Origin: Eopsaltria australis
Lineage: Eukaryota > Chordata > Aves > Passeriformes > Petroicidae
Assembly: GCA_034509425.1 (NCBI GenBank)
Contig: JAVTVJ010000840.1
Coordinates: forward strand, 83,452 to 147,451
Length of the DNA stretch: 64,000 bases
Direction: 5' to 3'
The notes under the pieces were generated by a model. The model searched no databases and was not told the DNA's origin. It worked only from the letters and a program-made list of their open reading frames with translations. The translations under genes and the position numbers were made by a program. Positions within the stretch are counted from its first letter, which is position 1. Each line of letters starts with the position of its first letter. Below are positions 33,622-44,899 of the stretch, piece by piece.

Positions 33622-36316
33622 CTAAAAAGGCTGATTGACAAGTGTAGTTTTCATTTGGCTCAGCAAGTCTCGCCCAACCAGACCCGACAAACCCAGAGGG
33701 GTAGTTATCACATACAGACGAGTTGACATGGTCACTCCATCTGGAAACGTAAAAGCTATAGGGTCTCTGCTTATTTTTCTGGCTTGAGTCCCTCCAATTC
33801 CCGCGACACTAAGCTGTGGAGATACCGTAGGCCAATTTGCTGGCCAGCAAGAAGAAGAGATGATCATAATATCAGCCCTGGTATCCAAAATCATCCTCAA
33901 GGTTGTTCGATGACCATCATGGTGTCGAGGAGTAATTGCAGTTAAAAATTCCTGGTGTAGAAAGAGGAGGTGGAGCCGGAAATGAGGTATCCGGTATAAC
34001 AAGTTCCGCCTAAGAAAACTCATAAAACCAGGAGAACACCTGGAGAAGGTCTGTTTGAGGATTCCGGTTCACTGAGGAAAGGTGTTTCTCTCTCCCTCTC
34101 CGCACTGAGCTGGGTAAGGTCTCCTCAGACCATGTGGTCTGGGGTTGCCAGCTGGTGTGGAGCGGAGGGGGAGGGGAGAGGGAGCCCAAGCTGGTCTTTT
34201 GGTTTCTCACGGCTTGCTCCATGTGGATGGGAGCCAGATCGACTTTGCATGACTCCGTCCGAGCTGAGAGAGACTTTATTTTGCTATCCCTGGCCAAGGA
34301 ACTTTGCTGGCTCCATTTCGCCTAGCCTGGGCTAGGCCAGTTCCCCCCTCCCCCACCCTCCACGGCGTGGCCCGGCAGGAAGAGGGTCCAGGGTTGGGCC
34401 CCGTAGGGCTCGGGAGCACCCCGCCGGTTAGCTCCGCAGCGCGGCTTGGCACGAGAGAGAGAGAAAGCTTGGGCTGGGCCCCTCTGATAGCTCAGAAGAG
34501 GGCTCCGTCGACTCCTTAAAACTCTGTGCGAAAGGGAGAAGAGGTTCGGACTCGGCCCCTCCCACAGCTCGGACGTGGTCCCCGCACGGTCCGGCACGGA
34601 AAGAGCTTTGAACTGGCCCCTCCTGCAGCACGGACGCAGTCCCATGGGACTCTGTGACTCAGGTGCAGCTTGGATGGGGGGGCATCACAAACAAGCTCCC
34701 TTCCTTCAGTTCAGGCACAGACATACAACACTCAAACCACGCAGGTGAAAGTCATGTGACCATCGCCCAGCCGAATGACAAATTAACTGTTTCTTTCTAA
34801 TATCAGAATGGGACTTGGGGGCATTAATTTCCCCCCCCCAAAGAAAGAGTACAGGAATGAAGGCACCTACAAAAGGTACAGCATAGAGACTGTAAGTTAA
34901 TGAATGTAACCAAGCTTATTTTCAAAGAAGGAAGAGATGAGGAGTGCTTTAATGCTGAAAATTCTTTTGTAAAAAACATGTTGATAAACTTGGCTGCAAT
35001 ATACCCTGTAATATATGAACAATGGTCTAAAAGAGGTGAGAAAAAGGGGGATGTAGTGTTCTAGGTTGTAAGCAGTGGACTGAGACTCTTGCGTATAAGA
35101 TTTTTCTTGCCCCGGGAAACAGTAGAAGAAGACTTGTGTTGCCGATGATGAAGAAAGGGGATGTCATTGACCCTGTAATAGAAACATTCGCTCTCAAAAA
35201 GAACACCTCAATGACCATCATATGTCCATTGGTAGTAGCCCTGGGAAAGCTACTGAAAATGGGAAGGGGTCTGGAGAAGCAAATCTTTCCCTTCAAGGGG
35301 GGAGTTGCTTGCTGGGAGGCTGATAACCATGGAAACTATATTTCCTATGGGGAGTCAACATGATAAAACAAAAGAAAGCTTCTCTCTCTACATGAATTAA
35401 GAAAACTGTTTTATTCCAGAGGTGGTGGCTTAACTACAGGTCGAAGTGTTACCTTTTTTATGGTCAGTAGGAAAGAAATGAAAGAGGTGGGGAGGGGAAA
35501 AGAGTGTTCTAAAGGGTTGGCGCTGATGCCTGATTATTATTTCTATTTTAAGTCTGTTAATAAAATTCCTTTTTTTGTATTCCTTAAAGTATAAGCCTGC
35601 TTTGCCTACTATTAATCCTTATCTCACAACAAAATCAAATAATTTTGACTACAAAATTAATGTTTATACCTAGTTTTGATTCCCCAAACCTCTAAACCGC
35701 AACACATGGGAATGTAGTGTGACCGTCTTTTCTGGCTTTCCTCTAGTGATATCCATTGCAAAAAACACTTGAGGTAGTCCGGTGGATCCAAATCCCTTGT
35801 CTCCCCTGATGGCATTCCCGGGATTAGGGACACAAGAGAAAAACCGGGGCCAAGTGAGCAATACGGGTACCCTGCAGGATGGAGACTGGTGGAGAGAGTG
35901 TATAGATCATTGCCTTGATGACTCCGTTGGTGTCTGAATCAATTACTCCAGGCAGTACAAAAATGCCTTGTTGACTAGTAGAAGAACGTCCCAGCAGTAG
36001 TGCACACAGATTTTTTTCCTCATGGTCCTTTAACGTTGGTGTCGACCAGCTGCACAGCCATGGTGGTTAAGGTAACCTCTACCACTGTTGTGACATCCAC
36101 TCTGGCACTTCCAGCAGTTGCGGAGCGAAGGGTGTCGAGGCTCCCTGTCTGTAGGTTGTAGTCGTGGTCCAGGCCCTCTGTACTTGTGTCTGCGTGCGCA
36201 GGGGTCTGGCGCTCTGCTTCATGTTTCCCTGTTTTCTACAAGCTATTGTGCCATGATCACATCTTTGACACGTCTTCCATCCTTTGTGGTTTACTCTGGG
36301 GAAGTGGCATTGACTT
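33622..36316 (-). pseudogene. pro: PV4 dUTPase and protease, split by LTR-b
   Basis: dUTPase at 35705-36070: FVLPGVIDSDTNGVI (substrate-binding motif around the catalytic Asp) and, in a shifted frame, the C-terminal RGDKGFGSTG motif. The protease follows; its active site reads ILDTRADIMIIS, with Arg in place of the Gly of the catalytic DTG triplet, and GRDLLSQM closes the domain near 33650. LTR-b (33923-35704) sits between dUTPase and protease. In betaretroviruses dUTPase lies in just this place, fused before the protease. 36100-36316 shows remnants of nucleocapsid zinc-knuckle text in broken frames. Confidence 0.8.
33923..35704 (+). mobile_element. Solo LTR-b copy 3 in PV4 (1782 bp)
   Basis: Starts TGTCGAGG and ends CGCAACA; CATGG on both sides (33918-33922, 35705-35709). 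Longest of the four copies, with the largest GC-rich block (about 34120-34680) made of degenerate repeats around GAGAGAAAGCTTGG and CAGCTCGGACGTGG. Late AATAAA near 35563. Confidence 0.9.
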
Positions 36317-38836
36317 TTAATGTCCTAATCTGCCACAATTAAAGCCCCGTGTATTGGCTGCTATGTCCTTGTTTAGGAGGGGTTTCATCGCTCTGCTTAC
36401 AGCAGCTGCAACGTATGCCACTTTAGCTCGTTGGTCGGTTCTGTCTGCCAGTTCAATCATGTCGACCACCGTCGCCATTTTTGGCAATGCTCTGAAAACT
36501 TGTTGGGTTTTCTCGTTCGCGTTATCAAAGGCTAGGATTCGGAACATCCGGTCTCTCATGGCATCATCAAAGTCAGGATGCATCTTGAGGGTCTGATGCA
36601 ATCGGTGAATGAACGAGGAGTATTTTTCATTAGGGCCTTGTCACACATATAAGAAGGCTTGCGGCCTGTCAGGCTCAGGCATGGTACTGATGGCGGTAAG
36701 AGCAAGTCCTTGAGATCTTTGTACCACCTGTACTGCGCTTTGCATTTGGAATTGCACATTCGGCCAAGGTCCTTCACCTAGCAGTTGTTGCGCTGTAACT
36801 CCATACAAAGGGTCATTTTGTTGGCGAGGTTTAGCTGCTTCCTGTATACATAGTTGTTTCCATTGTCTCTCAAAGACTAATAGTGCAGACGGAGGTAGTA
36901 TCACTGCAGCAAGCTGTGAACTGTCATGTGGCAATAGTAAATCACAAGTATACAAATACTGTAATAACTGGGTGGTGAATGGCGATTGAATGCCATATTT
37001 AGCTACTGCATCTCTGGTTTTCTCAAGTAGTTTCCAGTCAAAGGCTTCCCATCGTCTCTGTCTGTCAGGTTGCAGAACAACAGGAAATGCTTGGGGGATG
37101 AAATGTCCCTCAATCAGGGCATCGCGAATTACACCTTTCCATCGCTGACTGTGTTGATTGCCCATTTCTGGGTCCTGGAGTGCCAGTTCTCCCGGACTTG
37201 GCAGAAGGGGGACCTGAGGGGGAAATTGGTGTTGTTGTTGTTCGATCCCTAGACTTCTCACTGGGGGAAGTGTAGGCTCACGAAAAGAATATTGATGCTG
37301 TAGGCTTGTTTTGGTCTGTGACTGCTCAGATGGGGTGTTTACCTTAGACTGTCTGGTTGGATTTTGTACCGTCACATCCTCTAACTTTTCGAGGACGTCT
37401 CGTAGCAGGTCTTCCACTACATCACCTTTTGCTTCACCTTCTCTGACTGTTTGTAGAGGCTTGAGCGGCTGGCATTCGGCGACTGGTGCAGGCGGCTGGC
37501 ATTGGGCGGTTGACTCAGGCGGCTGGCATTGGGTAGTTAGTTCATTTAGTTCTCCACCGGGTTTCTCTTTAATCTCTTCATTACTTTGGGTAGTATTGGC
37601 GGTGGTGGTGGGTTCGGGTAATGGAGCAGCTGGCGGTGGTGTTGTTACAAAAGTGGGGAGTGGGAACGCCACTCGGGTAGAAAAGGTGGACATAGTTGCT
37701 GTTCCGGGTGATGTGGCTATAGAAATGGGAAGTGGGAACGCTGCACGGGTTGAAGAAGAGGAGGCAGTTTCTGTTTTGGTTTCTTTTGATTCAGAGTCTG
37801 TAAGAGTCTGGACGGAAATCCCTCATCTGCCTCACGACCATCTACAGAAGCAGAAGCTGAAAACCCAATGACCCTAAAAGGGGAAAAAGGACTTTTGCAC
37901 AATGAAGTCCGGGCCAGATCCTGGTGGGGTGCCTGCCAGGCGCCGAGATGTGCTGCAGAGGTGTGCTGCCACATGCCTGTGAAGCCTGTGCCGCTCGGCT
38001 ACCGGGGCGGAAAGGACTGCACAAGGACTATATGTTTTGTACAGCTGCACCTGCAACACAAAACAATGGGCCTTATTCCCCCACCTCCTGGCCATTTGCC
38101 CCTTGTCTCTGGAAGGATTGCCTCATCTCTTGGTTACCTGTCCCTCGCTTTTGAAAAGACTATAAAGAGACTCTCAAAAAAGACCCCAGCGAGATCTCCC
38201 CGCGGATGAGACGGAATCCATCGGAGCTGGCAAAGAGGACTTCGTCGTGCCGTGGTAGCTATTAACCCCTTCTTTCTTTCCCCCCCTCTCTCAACCCTAC
38301 ATCTCTCTCTCTCTCCTCTATCGCATAATCGTGTTGTTGGCACTCAATAAAGGTGCTTTTGATTTTGATTAAAGCAAAAATATTTGTCCCTGTTTTCTTT
38401 TGCACTCGGAGATTCCAGTAAATGAACCATCACGACCCCCGCTTGTGCTAGCGGATCATGACAGAGCCTGATGGAGTTAATGCTGCAAAAACAGAGGCAG
38501 CTGCCTGCCTCTCCACTTTCATTGCCTGCAAGGTCTCTATTATGAGCTTCCAATGAGTGGAATATTTGGAAGCCTCCTTAGCATCTGCTACACCAATACT
38601 GACAGTGTCCTAGTGTCCTACAGTGCCTTCCCAATTGCCTCCCATACGGATATCTGAAAGTCTACTCCCGCTCCTGGGATTAGTCCGCGGTGCCAAGCCC
38701 ACTTCAGTAGATTCCGAATAATGGAATCATCGCATTTTAGTCCTCTCACAGAGATATGTTGGAGGAGGTTTAGGACTGCCTGTTGTTCTTTGTCCATCCC
38801 CAACTCCTCCCCGGTCGTTTTCCTCCCCAGACACAT
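36317..38836 (-). pseudogene. gag: PV4 gag, betaretrovirus-like, split by LTR-j
   Basis: Matrix begins near 38836 (frame start; ATG context there) with KEQQAVLNLLQHISVRGLK, a helical matrix like that of betaretroviruses. A stop or shift near 38618 is followed by a helical piece to 38464. LTR-j then interrupts; the frame is continuous across the two target-site copies. The 350-codon segment 36641-37693 contains a Pro/Thr-rich domain, three imperfect repeats of a CQPPxSTAQ-like unit, then capsid (RQRRWEAFDWKLLEKTRDAV ... LLPHDSSQL). Capsid C terminus and one zinc knuckle (FNCGRLGH) are at 36317-36601. Inactive through several frameshifts. Confidence 0.85.
37799..38463 (+). mobile_element. Solo LTR-j copy 1 in PV4 gag (665 bp)
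   Basis: Starts TGTAAGAG and ends CATGACA; flanks GAGTC (37794-37798) and GAGCC (38464-38468) fit a 5-bp duplication with one change, and the gag frame continues across them. TATA-like GACTATAAAGAG near 38158, a CT-run near 38300, and CTCAATAAAGG near 38345. A second copy in the opposite orientation begins at 63662. Confidence 0.82.
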
Positions 38837-39097
38837 TACGTAAGAGGCTTCTCGTTTTCATGGCAAGGCAACCAGATGGGGCAACTCACCTTTCGGTGAG
38901 GCTTCCCATCCTATGGTGAGGCTCCCCTCATCCCACACGGCCTGTGTGTGAGGCGTCCCACCGAACCACCTTTCAGTGAGAGTTATTTATCTCCCTGCAC
39001 TTCTACCTGTACGAGGCTTCCCATACCCCCTGTGTGAGGCTCCCAAGTGCATTACACAAGGGGCATCCCTCCCTCGCAGTGAGGCAACCCACTGACC

Positions 39098-39696
39098 TGT
39101 GGCGGTGGTGCAGGTTACCCCAGAAGAAGAATTTCCAATGAGAAAGCCCTGGAGGGAGCAGGAGTGCTCCCCTGAGGTGGAGCAAACAATAGTTTAGCCC
39201 AGAAGAGGCTGGGCTCGAGACAGGTGAACACCCCCAGGGCTCATTGGGGAGCGCCACCTGCCCATCTCAGTCAGTCACCCCCAGTTTTCTAGAGAGTTCT
39301 CAGTTACTCGGTTGTTCATTGTATCATTCCCCTGTTTGTAACCCTCTCTCATCCCCCTTCTATCCCTGGTTAGCTCCCTGTCCCCTGCTCCTCCCCGGTT
39401 CCTCCCCCCTGCTGCCCGCTGATTGGTCACCGGGGGAACAATAAAAGATTGTGTCACAGGGGAATCGAGGTCCTCCGACCCCCGGTGTCACGGAGTGCAG
39501 AACCTCGTGTCTGTGTCTCTTCATTCCCGGGGTTGGAAGATCCCCCTGAGGTGTGGGAGAGTTCGCCTACCAAGTAAGTAGCAGGGAGCGAGGGCAAGAT
39601 TCGCTCAGCGACTGGGAACAAGGCTGGCCTCCGAGGACCCAAGTTGCCTCCGCCTTTGCTAGTAGCCACCTCCACTCCACCGAGGAGGCAGCCACA
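39098..39696 (+). mobile_element. Solo LTR-k in the PV4 leader (599 bp)
   Basis: Starts TGTGGCGGTGG and ends GCAGCCACA. Flanks CTGACC (39092-39097) and CCGACC (39697-39702) are a 6-bp duplication with one change. U3 contains ATAGTTTAGCCCAG as in LTR-a and LTR-c2; TGATTGGTCACC precedes ACAATAAAAG near 39440. Related to LTR-c but distinct. Confidence 0.85.
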
Positions 39697-40081
39697 CCGA
39701 CCCACTTTCGGTGAGGTATCCCACCCTATGGTGAGGCTCCCCTCATCCCACACGGCCTGCGTGTGAGGCGTCCCACCGAACCACCTTTTGGTGAGTTATC
39801 TATCTCCCTGCACTACCTGTACGAGGCTTCCCATACCCCCTGTGTGAGGCTCCCAAGTGCATTACACAAGGGGCATCCCTCCCTCGCAGTGAGGCAACCC
39901 ACCGACCCACTTTTGGTGAGGCATCCCACCCTATGGTGAGGCTCGCCTCATCCCACACGGCCTGCGTGTGAGGCGTCCCACCGAACCACCTTTTGGTGAG
40001 TTATCTATCTCCCTGCACTTCAGCCTGTATGAGGCTTCCCACACCCCCTGGTTTGAGGCTCCCAAGTGCATTACGCAAGGG

Positions 40082-41733
40082 TGTCATAGGGTAATTGCTG
40101 TTAAAAATTCTCAGTGTAAAAAGAGGAGGTGGAGTCTGAAATGAGGTAGCCAGCATAAACTCCGCCTACATAAAAAACTCATAAAACCAGGAAAGCACCT
40201 GAAGAATCTCTCTTTTAGGCTTCTGGTTCGCAGAGGAAAGACACCGCTCTCCTCCCCTCTGCACCAACTAGGTAAGGTCTCTCCAAGCCACATGGCCTGG
40301 GGCTGCTAACCCGCATGGTGTGGGGGGGAGGGGGAGGAGAGAGAGAGAGAAAACTCAAGCTGCTTCATCTTGCTTTCCTTGGCTAAAGAACTTCACCAGC
40401 TCTGTTTGCTTAGCCTGGGCCAGGCCGGTTTTCCCGCCCCTCCTCCACGGCACGGCCCAGCGGGAAGAGGGTTTGGGGTTGGGCCCCGTGGACCTCGGGA
40501 GCGCCCCGCCTGGTTAGCTCCGCAGCAAACTCAGCACGGGAGAGAGACGGAGCTCAGACTGGGCCCCTCCCGCAGCTCGGGTGCAGCTCCCTCCGGGCAG
40601 CCCTCACGCACACTCTGGCACAGAAGGGGGCTTGAACCAGCCCCCTGCAGCATGGATGCGGTCTCACTGGGCTCCTACAATTCAAACACGTCTTGGATGG
40701 GAGCTGGCATGGATGGGCTCTTTTCTTTTGGTTCGGGCACGGATTTACAACACTCAAACTATGCGGGCGAAAGCCACGTGACTATTGCCCAGCCGAAAGA
40801 CAAATTAACTGTTCTTTTTTTCTAATATTAAAATGAGACTGAGAGGGCATGCATTTCCCCCTCCCACACAAAAGGAGCACAAAGATGAAAGCACCTACAA
40901 AAGGTACAACATAGAGACTTTAAGTTAATAAATATAACTAAGCTTATTTTCAAAGAAAGAAGAGATGAGGAGTGCTTTAATGCTGAAAGTTCTTTTGTAA
41001 AAACATGTTGATAAAGTGAACTGTAATATACCCTGTAATATATGAATAATGGCCTAAAGAAGGTGAGAAAAAGGGAATGTAATGTTCTAAGTTATAAGCA
41101 GTAGACTGAGACTTTTGTGTATTAAGATTTTTTTCTTTCCTCGCCCCAGGAAAACAGTAGAAGACTTGTGTTGCTCATCATAAAGTAAGGGGATGTCGTT
41201 GTCACTGTAATAGAAACATTTGTTCTAAAAAAAGAACACCTCAGTGACCATCATATGTCCATTGGTGTGGCCTTAGGAAAGCTACTGAAATGGGAAGGGG
41301 TCTGGAAAAGCAAATGCCTCCCTTTAAGGAGAGAATTGCTTACTAGAAAGCTAATAACCATAGAAACTGTTTCCTATGAGAGTCAACATGATAAAACAAA
41401 AGAAAGCTTCTCTCTCTACATAAATAAGGAAATCTTTTTTGTTCCAGAGGTGGTAAATCACCTGTGCGTTGAAGTGTTACCTTTTGTATAGTCAGCAAGA
41501 AAGAAAATAAGAAAGGTGGGGAGTAGAAAAGAGTGTTCTAAGGGGTTTGGTGCTGATGCCTGATTATTATCCCTATTTTAAGTCTTTTAATAAAATTCCT
41601 TTTTGTATTCCTTAAAGTATAAGCGTGCTTTTGCCTACTATTAATCCTTATCTCACAACAAAATCAAATAATCTAGATTACAAAAATTAATCTTCATACC
41701 TAATTTTAATCCCCAAACCTCTAAACCGCAACA
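40082..41733 (+). mobile_element. Solo LTR-b copy 4 in the PV4 leader (1652 bp)
   Basis: Starts TGTCATAGG and ends CGCAACA; AAGGG on both sides (40077-40081, 41734-41738). The neighbouring repeat units show the empty site CAAGGGGCATCCC, confirming the insertion point. Late AATAAA near 41590. Confidence 0.92.
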
Positions 41734-42015
41734 AAGGGGCATCCCGCTCTCACAGTGAGGCATCCCACCGACCCAATTTCGGTGAGGCTTCCCACCCAAT
41801 GGTGAAGGTGAGGCTTCCCTCATCCCACACGGTCTGCGTGTGAGGTGTCCTGCCGGGGCAGCAGGGATTTGGCTGGCTTACCCACTCCCTCAGTGATCTA
41901 TTTCACCGAATATCAGCATTCGATGCATCCGGGGGCCTCCTATCTCATTGGTTGGTATCAGGCCAGGTAGAATCGCTTCAGGTGGAGTTGCATCGCGAGG
42001 CCCTCTATCACGGTG

Positions 42016-42033
42016 ATCACGTCGGGGTCACCA
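42016..42033 (-). promoter_or_regulatory. PV4 primer-binding site, tRNA-Trp
   Basis: Minus strand reads TGGTGACCCCGACGTGAT, identical over 18 bases to the complement of the 3' end of vertebrate tRNA-Trp, the primer of avian sarcoma-leukosis viruses and relatives. Two bases (AA) separate it from the LTR end CCCCACA. Confidence 0.93.
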
Positions 42034-42035
42034 TT

Positions 42036-42800
42036 TGTGGGGAAAATTGTGGCGGCCATGGAAGCTACCTCCCAGACTCCAGGGGTAGCAGAAGCCCAAG
42101 AAGAGAAGAAAGGACTTTGGTGGAGGGCTTCCAAGACTGCTAAGATCCCCCCGGGGACTGAAGTAACCATGGTTTAGCCCAGGGCAAACTTATTTGGTTA
42201 CTAGTTATGTCTATCATCTCCCCCCTTCTAGAAGGTTCCCTGTTACTGGATGATTGTTTTACTGTTACTCCTTACCTCCTCCCCTCTCCCCTGTCCATTG
42301 GACTGGTTCCCTGACCCTGCCCTTGTTCCTCCCTGGGACCCTCAGATGATTAGTTAGTATGTGTCCCTCATAAGGTGGTCACAGAGAGTATTTGGGGCTT
42401 TTGGTCCCTGGATTCCCTCTGTGCTGGACTTCCTGCAATAAAACTGCACAGAATTCATCCATACCAGAAGTCCCTCTTGCCTTATTTCTACTTCAGCAGC
42501 TAGCGATCGCAGCTCCTTGCTCTCGGCGCGTCACCCTGCCAGGCAAGCAGCTTCACTGGCCCGTGTCTAAGTGACGCTGCCAGAATGCTCCTTCAGGACA
42601 GGGACACTTCCGGAACGTGGCCAGCTGGAGGCTGTCTGGAATCCAGGCTGGACACCAACAACTAGCAAACAGAAAATGATGGGACATCATGCCAGATCAA
42701 TGCGATCAAAAATGAAGCCCTTTATTGTCAGACAGTGAGCAGACATATCCTACAGTGTGCTAAAAATAAAGTTACATGATAAGTTTTTCTTCTGCAGTTC
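42036..42800 (-). mobile_element. PV4 5' LTR, R-U5 visible, right edge unknown
   Basis: LTR sequence is at 42036-42047 and from 42672 on; the middle is solo LTR-a. In viral sense it ends ATTTTCCCCACA. A polyadenylation signal GACAATAAAGGG (plus about 42717-42728) lies about 70 bases, without the insert, before that end. No second LTR exists to define the start of U3, and no clear TATA box was found, so the right edge is approximate. Confidence 0.6.
42048..42671 (+). mobile_element. Solo LTR-a in the PV4 5' LTR (624 bp)
   Basis: Starts TGTGGCGGCC and ends TAGCAAACA; perfect GAAAAT on both sides (42042-42047, 42672-42677). Same family as the PV1 LTRs, opposite orientation, with an intact CTGCAATAAAACTGC signal near 42435 and the open U3 frame (stop TAG at about 42175). 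Confidence 0.94.
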
Positions 42801-44020
42801 ACAGTGTTTTCCTCACACAAAAGTTTTCACACGGGATTTTTCTCTACTCTAATTAAAGCACTAAGTATCAGAAGGCTACAATAACAGTTTCTTCTGCCAA
42901 GTTAATCTTTAGACACCTGTAGCTTGTTTTCAGCTTTCGTGTGTCCCTTTCTCACAGAAGTCTCTTGAGTAACCTTGAACAGAGGCCTATTTCTTATCTA
43001 AAGGGCCTGCAATGCTCACTTCTACGTTATGTCCATGCAGAAGGAGAAAGTTATTCTCTACAGATTCCAAGCATGCACTGTTGGAAAGGTAGTGTTTTAT
43101 TTTTCTGACATTTCAAACTGTGTATAACCTAGAGTAATGCTTACTTGAAATTTCTTGGTGAATTCTGAGCAACCTCTCAACAAAAAAAAACCCAATCTGA
43201 ATAGAACACCTGCAGGAAGCCTCAGAAAAGGAGTAATACACGTTGTTGTACAGACATGCAATAGTTAGAGCAAGTGAACAATTCTCTCAAGCTCTGCACT
43301 TGTCAGAAGTGTTCAAAAAACAAGTGAATGTGGCACTTAGTTCTATGGCTTAGTCAGTAAAGTGGTGTTCAGTCAAGTGTTGGACTCAATGATCTTGCAG
43401 TTCTTTTCCAATCTTAATGATTCTATGGTTCTTGCATGCTTGTTGCTCCTTTCCCTTTCTAACGGGCTTCCATTCCTTTCCTTCTCTCTACATTCGGATT
43501 TAGTCTTGAGCTTTCAAGCAGAGCAGGAAGTAAATGTCTAAAGTGAAAAAGCAGCTTCCATGTAAAAAAACATCCATATTGTATCTCCTGGTACCAGACA
43601 TTACTTAGCAGAGATCTCCTACACTAAGGATGGAGTTGGAGGGAAATTAATAAAGGTCTGCATAATTTCAAAACAACTGAGTTTTCCCTGGTATAGCTAC
43701 AGCATGCTATGGAATTGCAGCCTCACTCTATGATGAGACAGCAGCATCGGATTTTCACTGTTTTTCATAGATGTTGGAACGATATGGCGAATAATTTGAT
43801 CTTCATCAGCAGATAACTATGGATTCTGCCCAGTATTAACTAGATGTATGATTCCTACATGACAAAATTAAGCAATCTTTTCTACACTTGGGAGCAGGCA
43901 ATCAAAGCTGTGTATCTGAAATGCTTTCAGAATTATATACAAGACAATGTAATAAAATAATAAAAAACATAAAATACATCTCCATTAGAAATTACCATTT
44001 TTAAATTACAGCCAGTTAGC
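42801..44020. other. Unique or unassigned AT-rich DNA
   Basis: May include the U3 of PV4 in its first few hundred bases. Otherwise one CR1 end (43330-43432, listed) and no gene. Ends at an abrupt joint with the truncated PV5 3' LTR near 44021. Confidence 0.5.
43330..43432 (+). repeat. CR1 LINE 3' end
   Basis: Text TTGGACTCAATGATCTTG, then CTTTTCCAATCTTAATG and ATTCTATGG is the CR1 3' terminus on the plus strand. The left limit is vague. Confidence 0.85.
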
Positions 44021-44692
44021 TCTGGGTGTGATGATTCCCTGGTGGCTGCAGGGGGCGCTCTGGGTGTGATAGTTCCCTTGTGGCTGCAGGGGGCGCTCCG
44101 GCGTGAGCTCAAGTAGCATACAGCAATGGCGGCTGCCCGAGGCAGGGAGGGATGGAGGAGAGCCTTTGTTCCACAGACCCTCGGGGGGCGGCTGGTGTCG
44201 GTGCCAAAGCAGGATCCCCGGACACAGCGAGCTGGGACAGCAAGAGGTCCCGGCGTGCAGGGGGAGCCCAGCTACAATGTAGCAAGAAACTCGGAGCGGT
44301 GAGGAGGAGCGGGGGAGAGACAGGCTGGTGGCAGGCAGGTCTCGATGGGGTAGAGAGGAAAAGACTCACAGCAGACAGACCGGCAGCTCCGTCCTGGCTT
44401 CTGAGGCCTTGGGTTCAGCAGACAGCAGCTCTAACCGTCTGGCTCCGAGGGTCCTGAGCAAGAGGGCGTGACCGCCCTCCACCCTTGCTTTTTTTCAGTC
44501 TCCAAAATCTTGCGTTGTCCGGCCCTGCTTCTATGGGAGCGATTCTGCCCCACCCTGCCAAGGAGAAAGGCCCTAGCCCTGTGCTTTGTTCTCTTAAGTA
44601 CTCAGCTATTAGCCCAGTCATTAGCAACCCATGGGAGAAAAATTCTTGAGGGGAAAAAAAAAAAACCAAAAAACTAAATCTAAACTCCAACA
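44021..44692 (-). mobile_element. PV5 3' LTR, truncated (LTR-g)
   Basis: Starts in viral sense TGTTGGAGTTTAG at 44692 and matches 30391 downwards in LTR-g, but stops about 300 bp short of the end, next to unique DNA. A purine-rich AATTCGGGGTGGAGAC lies just before it (44693-44708, minus strand), the likely polypurine tract. Confidence 0.85.
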
Positions 44693-44899
44693 GTCTCCAC
44701 CCCGAATTTTTTCCTATGCAAACACCTAACATCAAATTTAAACCTTCAAAGTATATACATACATGCAGATACAGATACAAGCACGGTGTCATAGGTAGTT
44801 TACCTTAAAACAAGATCTCTTTGAGATATGTATTCTGTCTCTCCATCCCTCTGCATCACCCACCAGGTGCAGCCTGGTCCCTGAGCAAAGACAACCCCA

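Larger units (their letters stand above)
38837..41860 (-). repeat. PV4 leader: about four tandem repeats of about 200 bp
   Basis: Between primer site and gag the leader holds a unit of about 200 bp in tandem: roughly 38890-39097, 39697-39898, 39899-40081 with 41734-41767, and a partial unit 41768-41860. Each unit contains many copies of a short core read GTGAGG on the plus strand (CCTCAC in viral sense) and the phrase CTCATCCCACACGGCC. LTR-k and LTR-b copy 4 are inserted in it. Viral leaders carry packaging and translation signals; a function for the repeat is only a guess. Confidence 0.8.
27601..42800 (-). mobile_element. PV4: mosaic provirus (tRNA-Trp primer, dUTPase, alpha-type env)
   Basis: Minus strand: part of the 5' LTR, primer site, long repeated leader, gag, dUTPase-protease, pol, a cysteine-rich extra frame, and env. 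The 3' end (env anchor, 3' LTR) is gone at the joint with PV2. Seven solo LTRs (g, d, b, j, k, b, a) interrupt it, most with visible target duplications. The right limit of its 5' LTR could not be fixed; the coordinate given is approximate. Gag and dUTPase recall betaretroviruses, primer site and env recall alpharetroviruses. Confidence 0.87.

Noticed and set aside
39754..41860. CRISPR-like array from the regularly spaced leader repeats in PV4
   Set aside because: Units are about 200 bp, adjoining, and the genome is avian; this is an ordinary tandem repeat.
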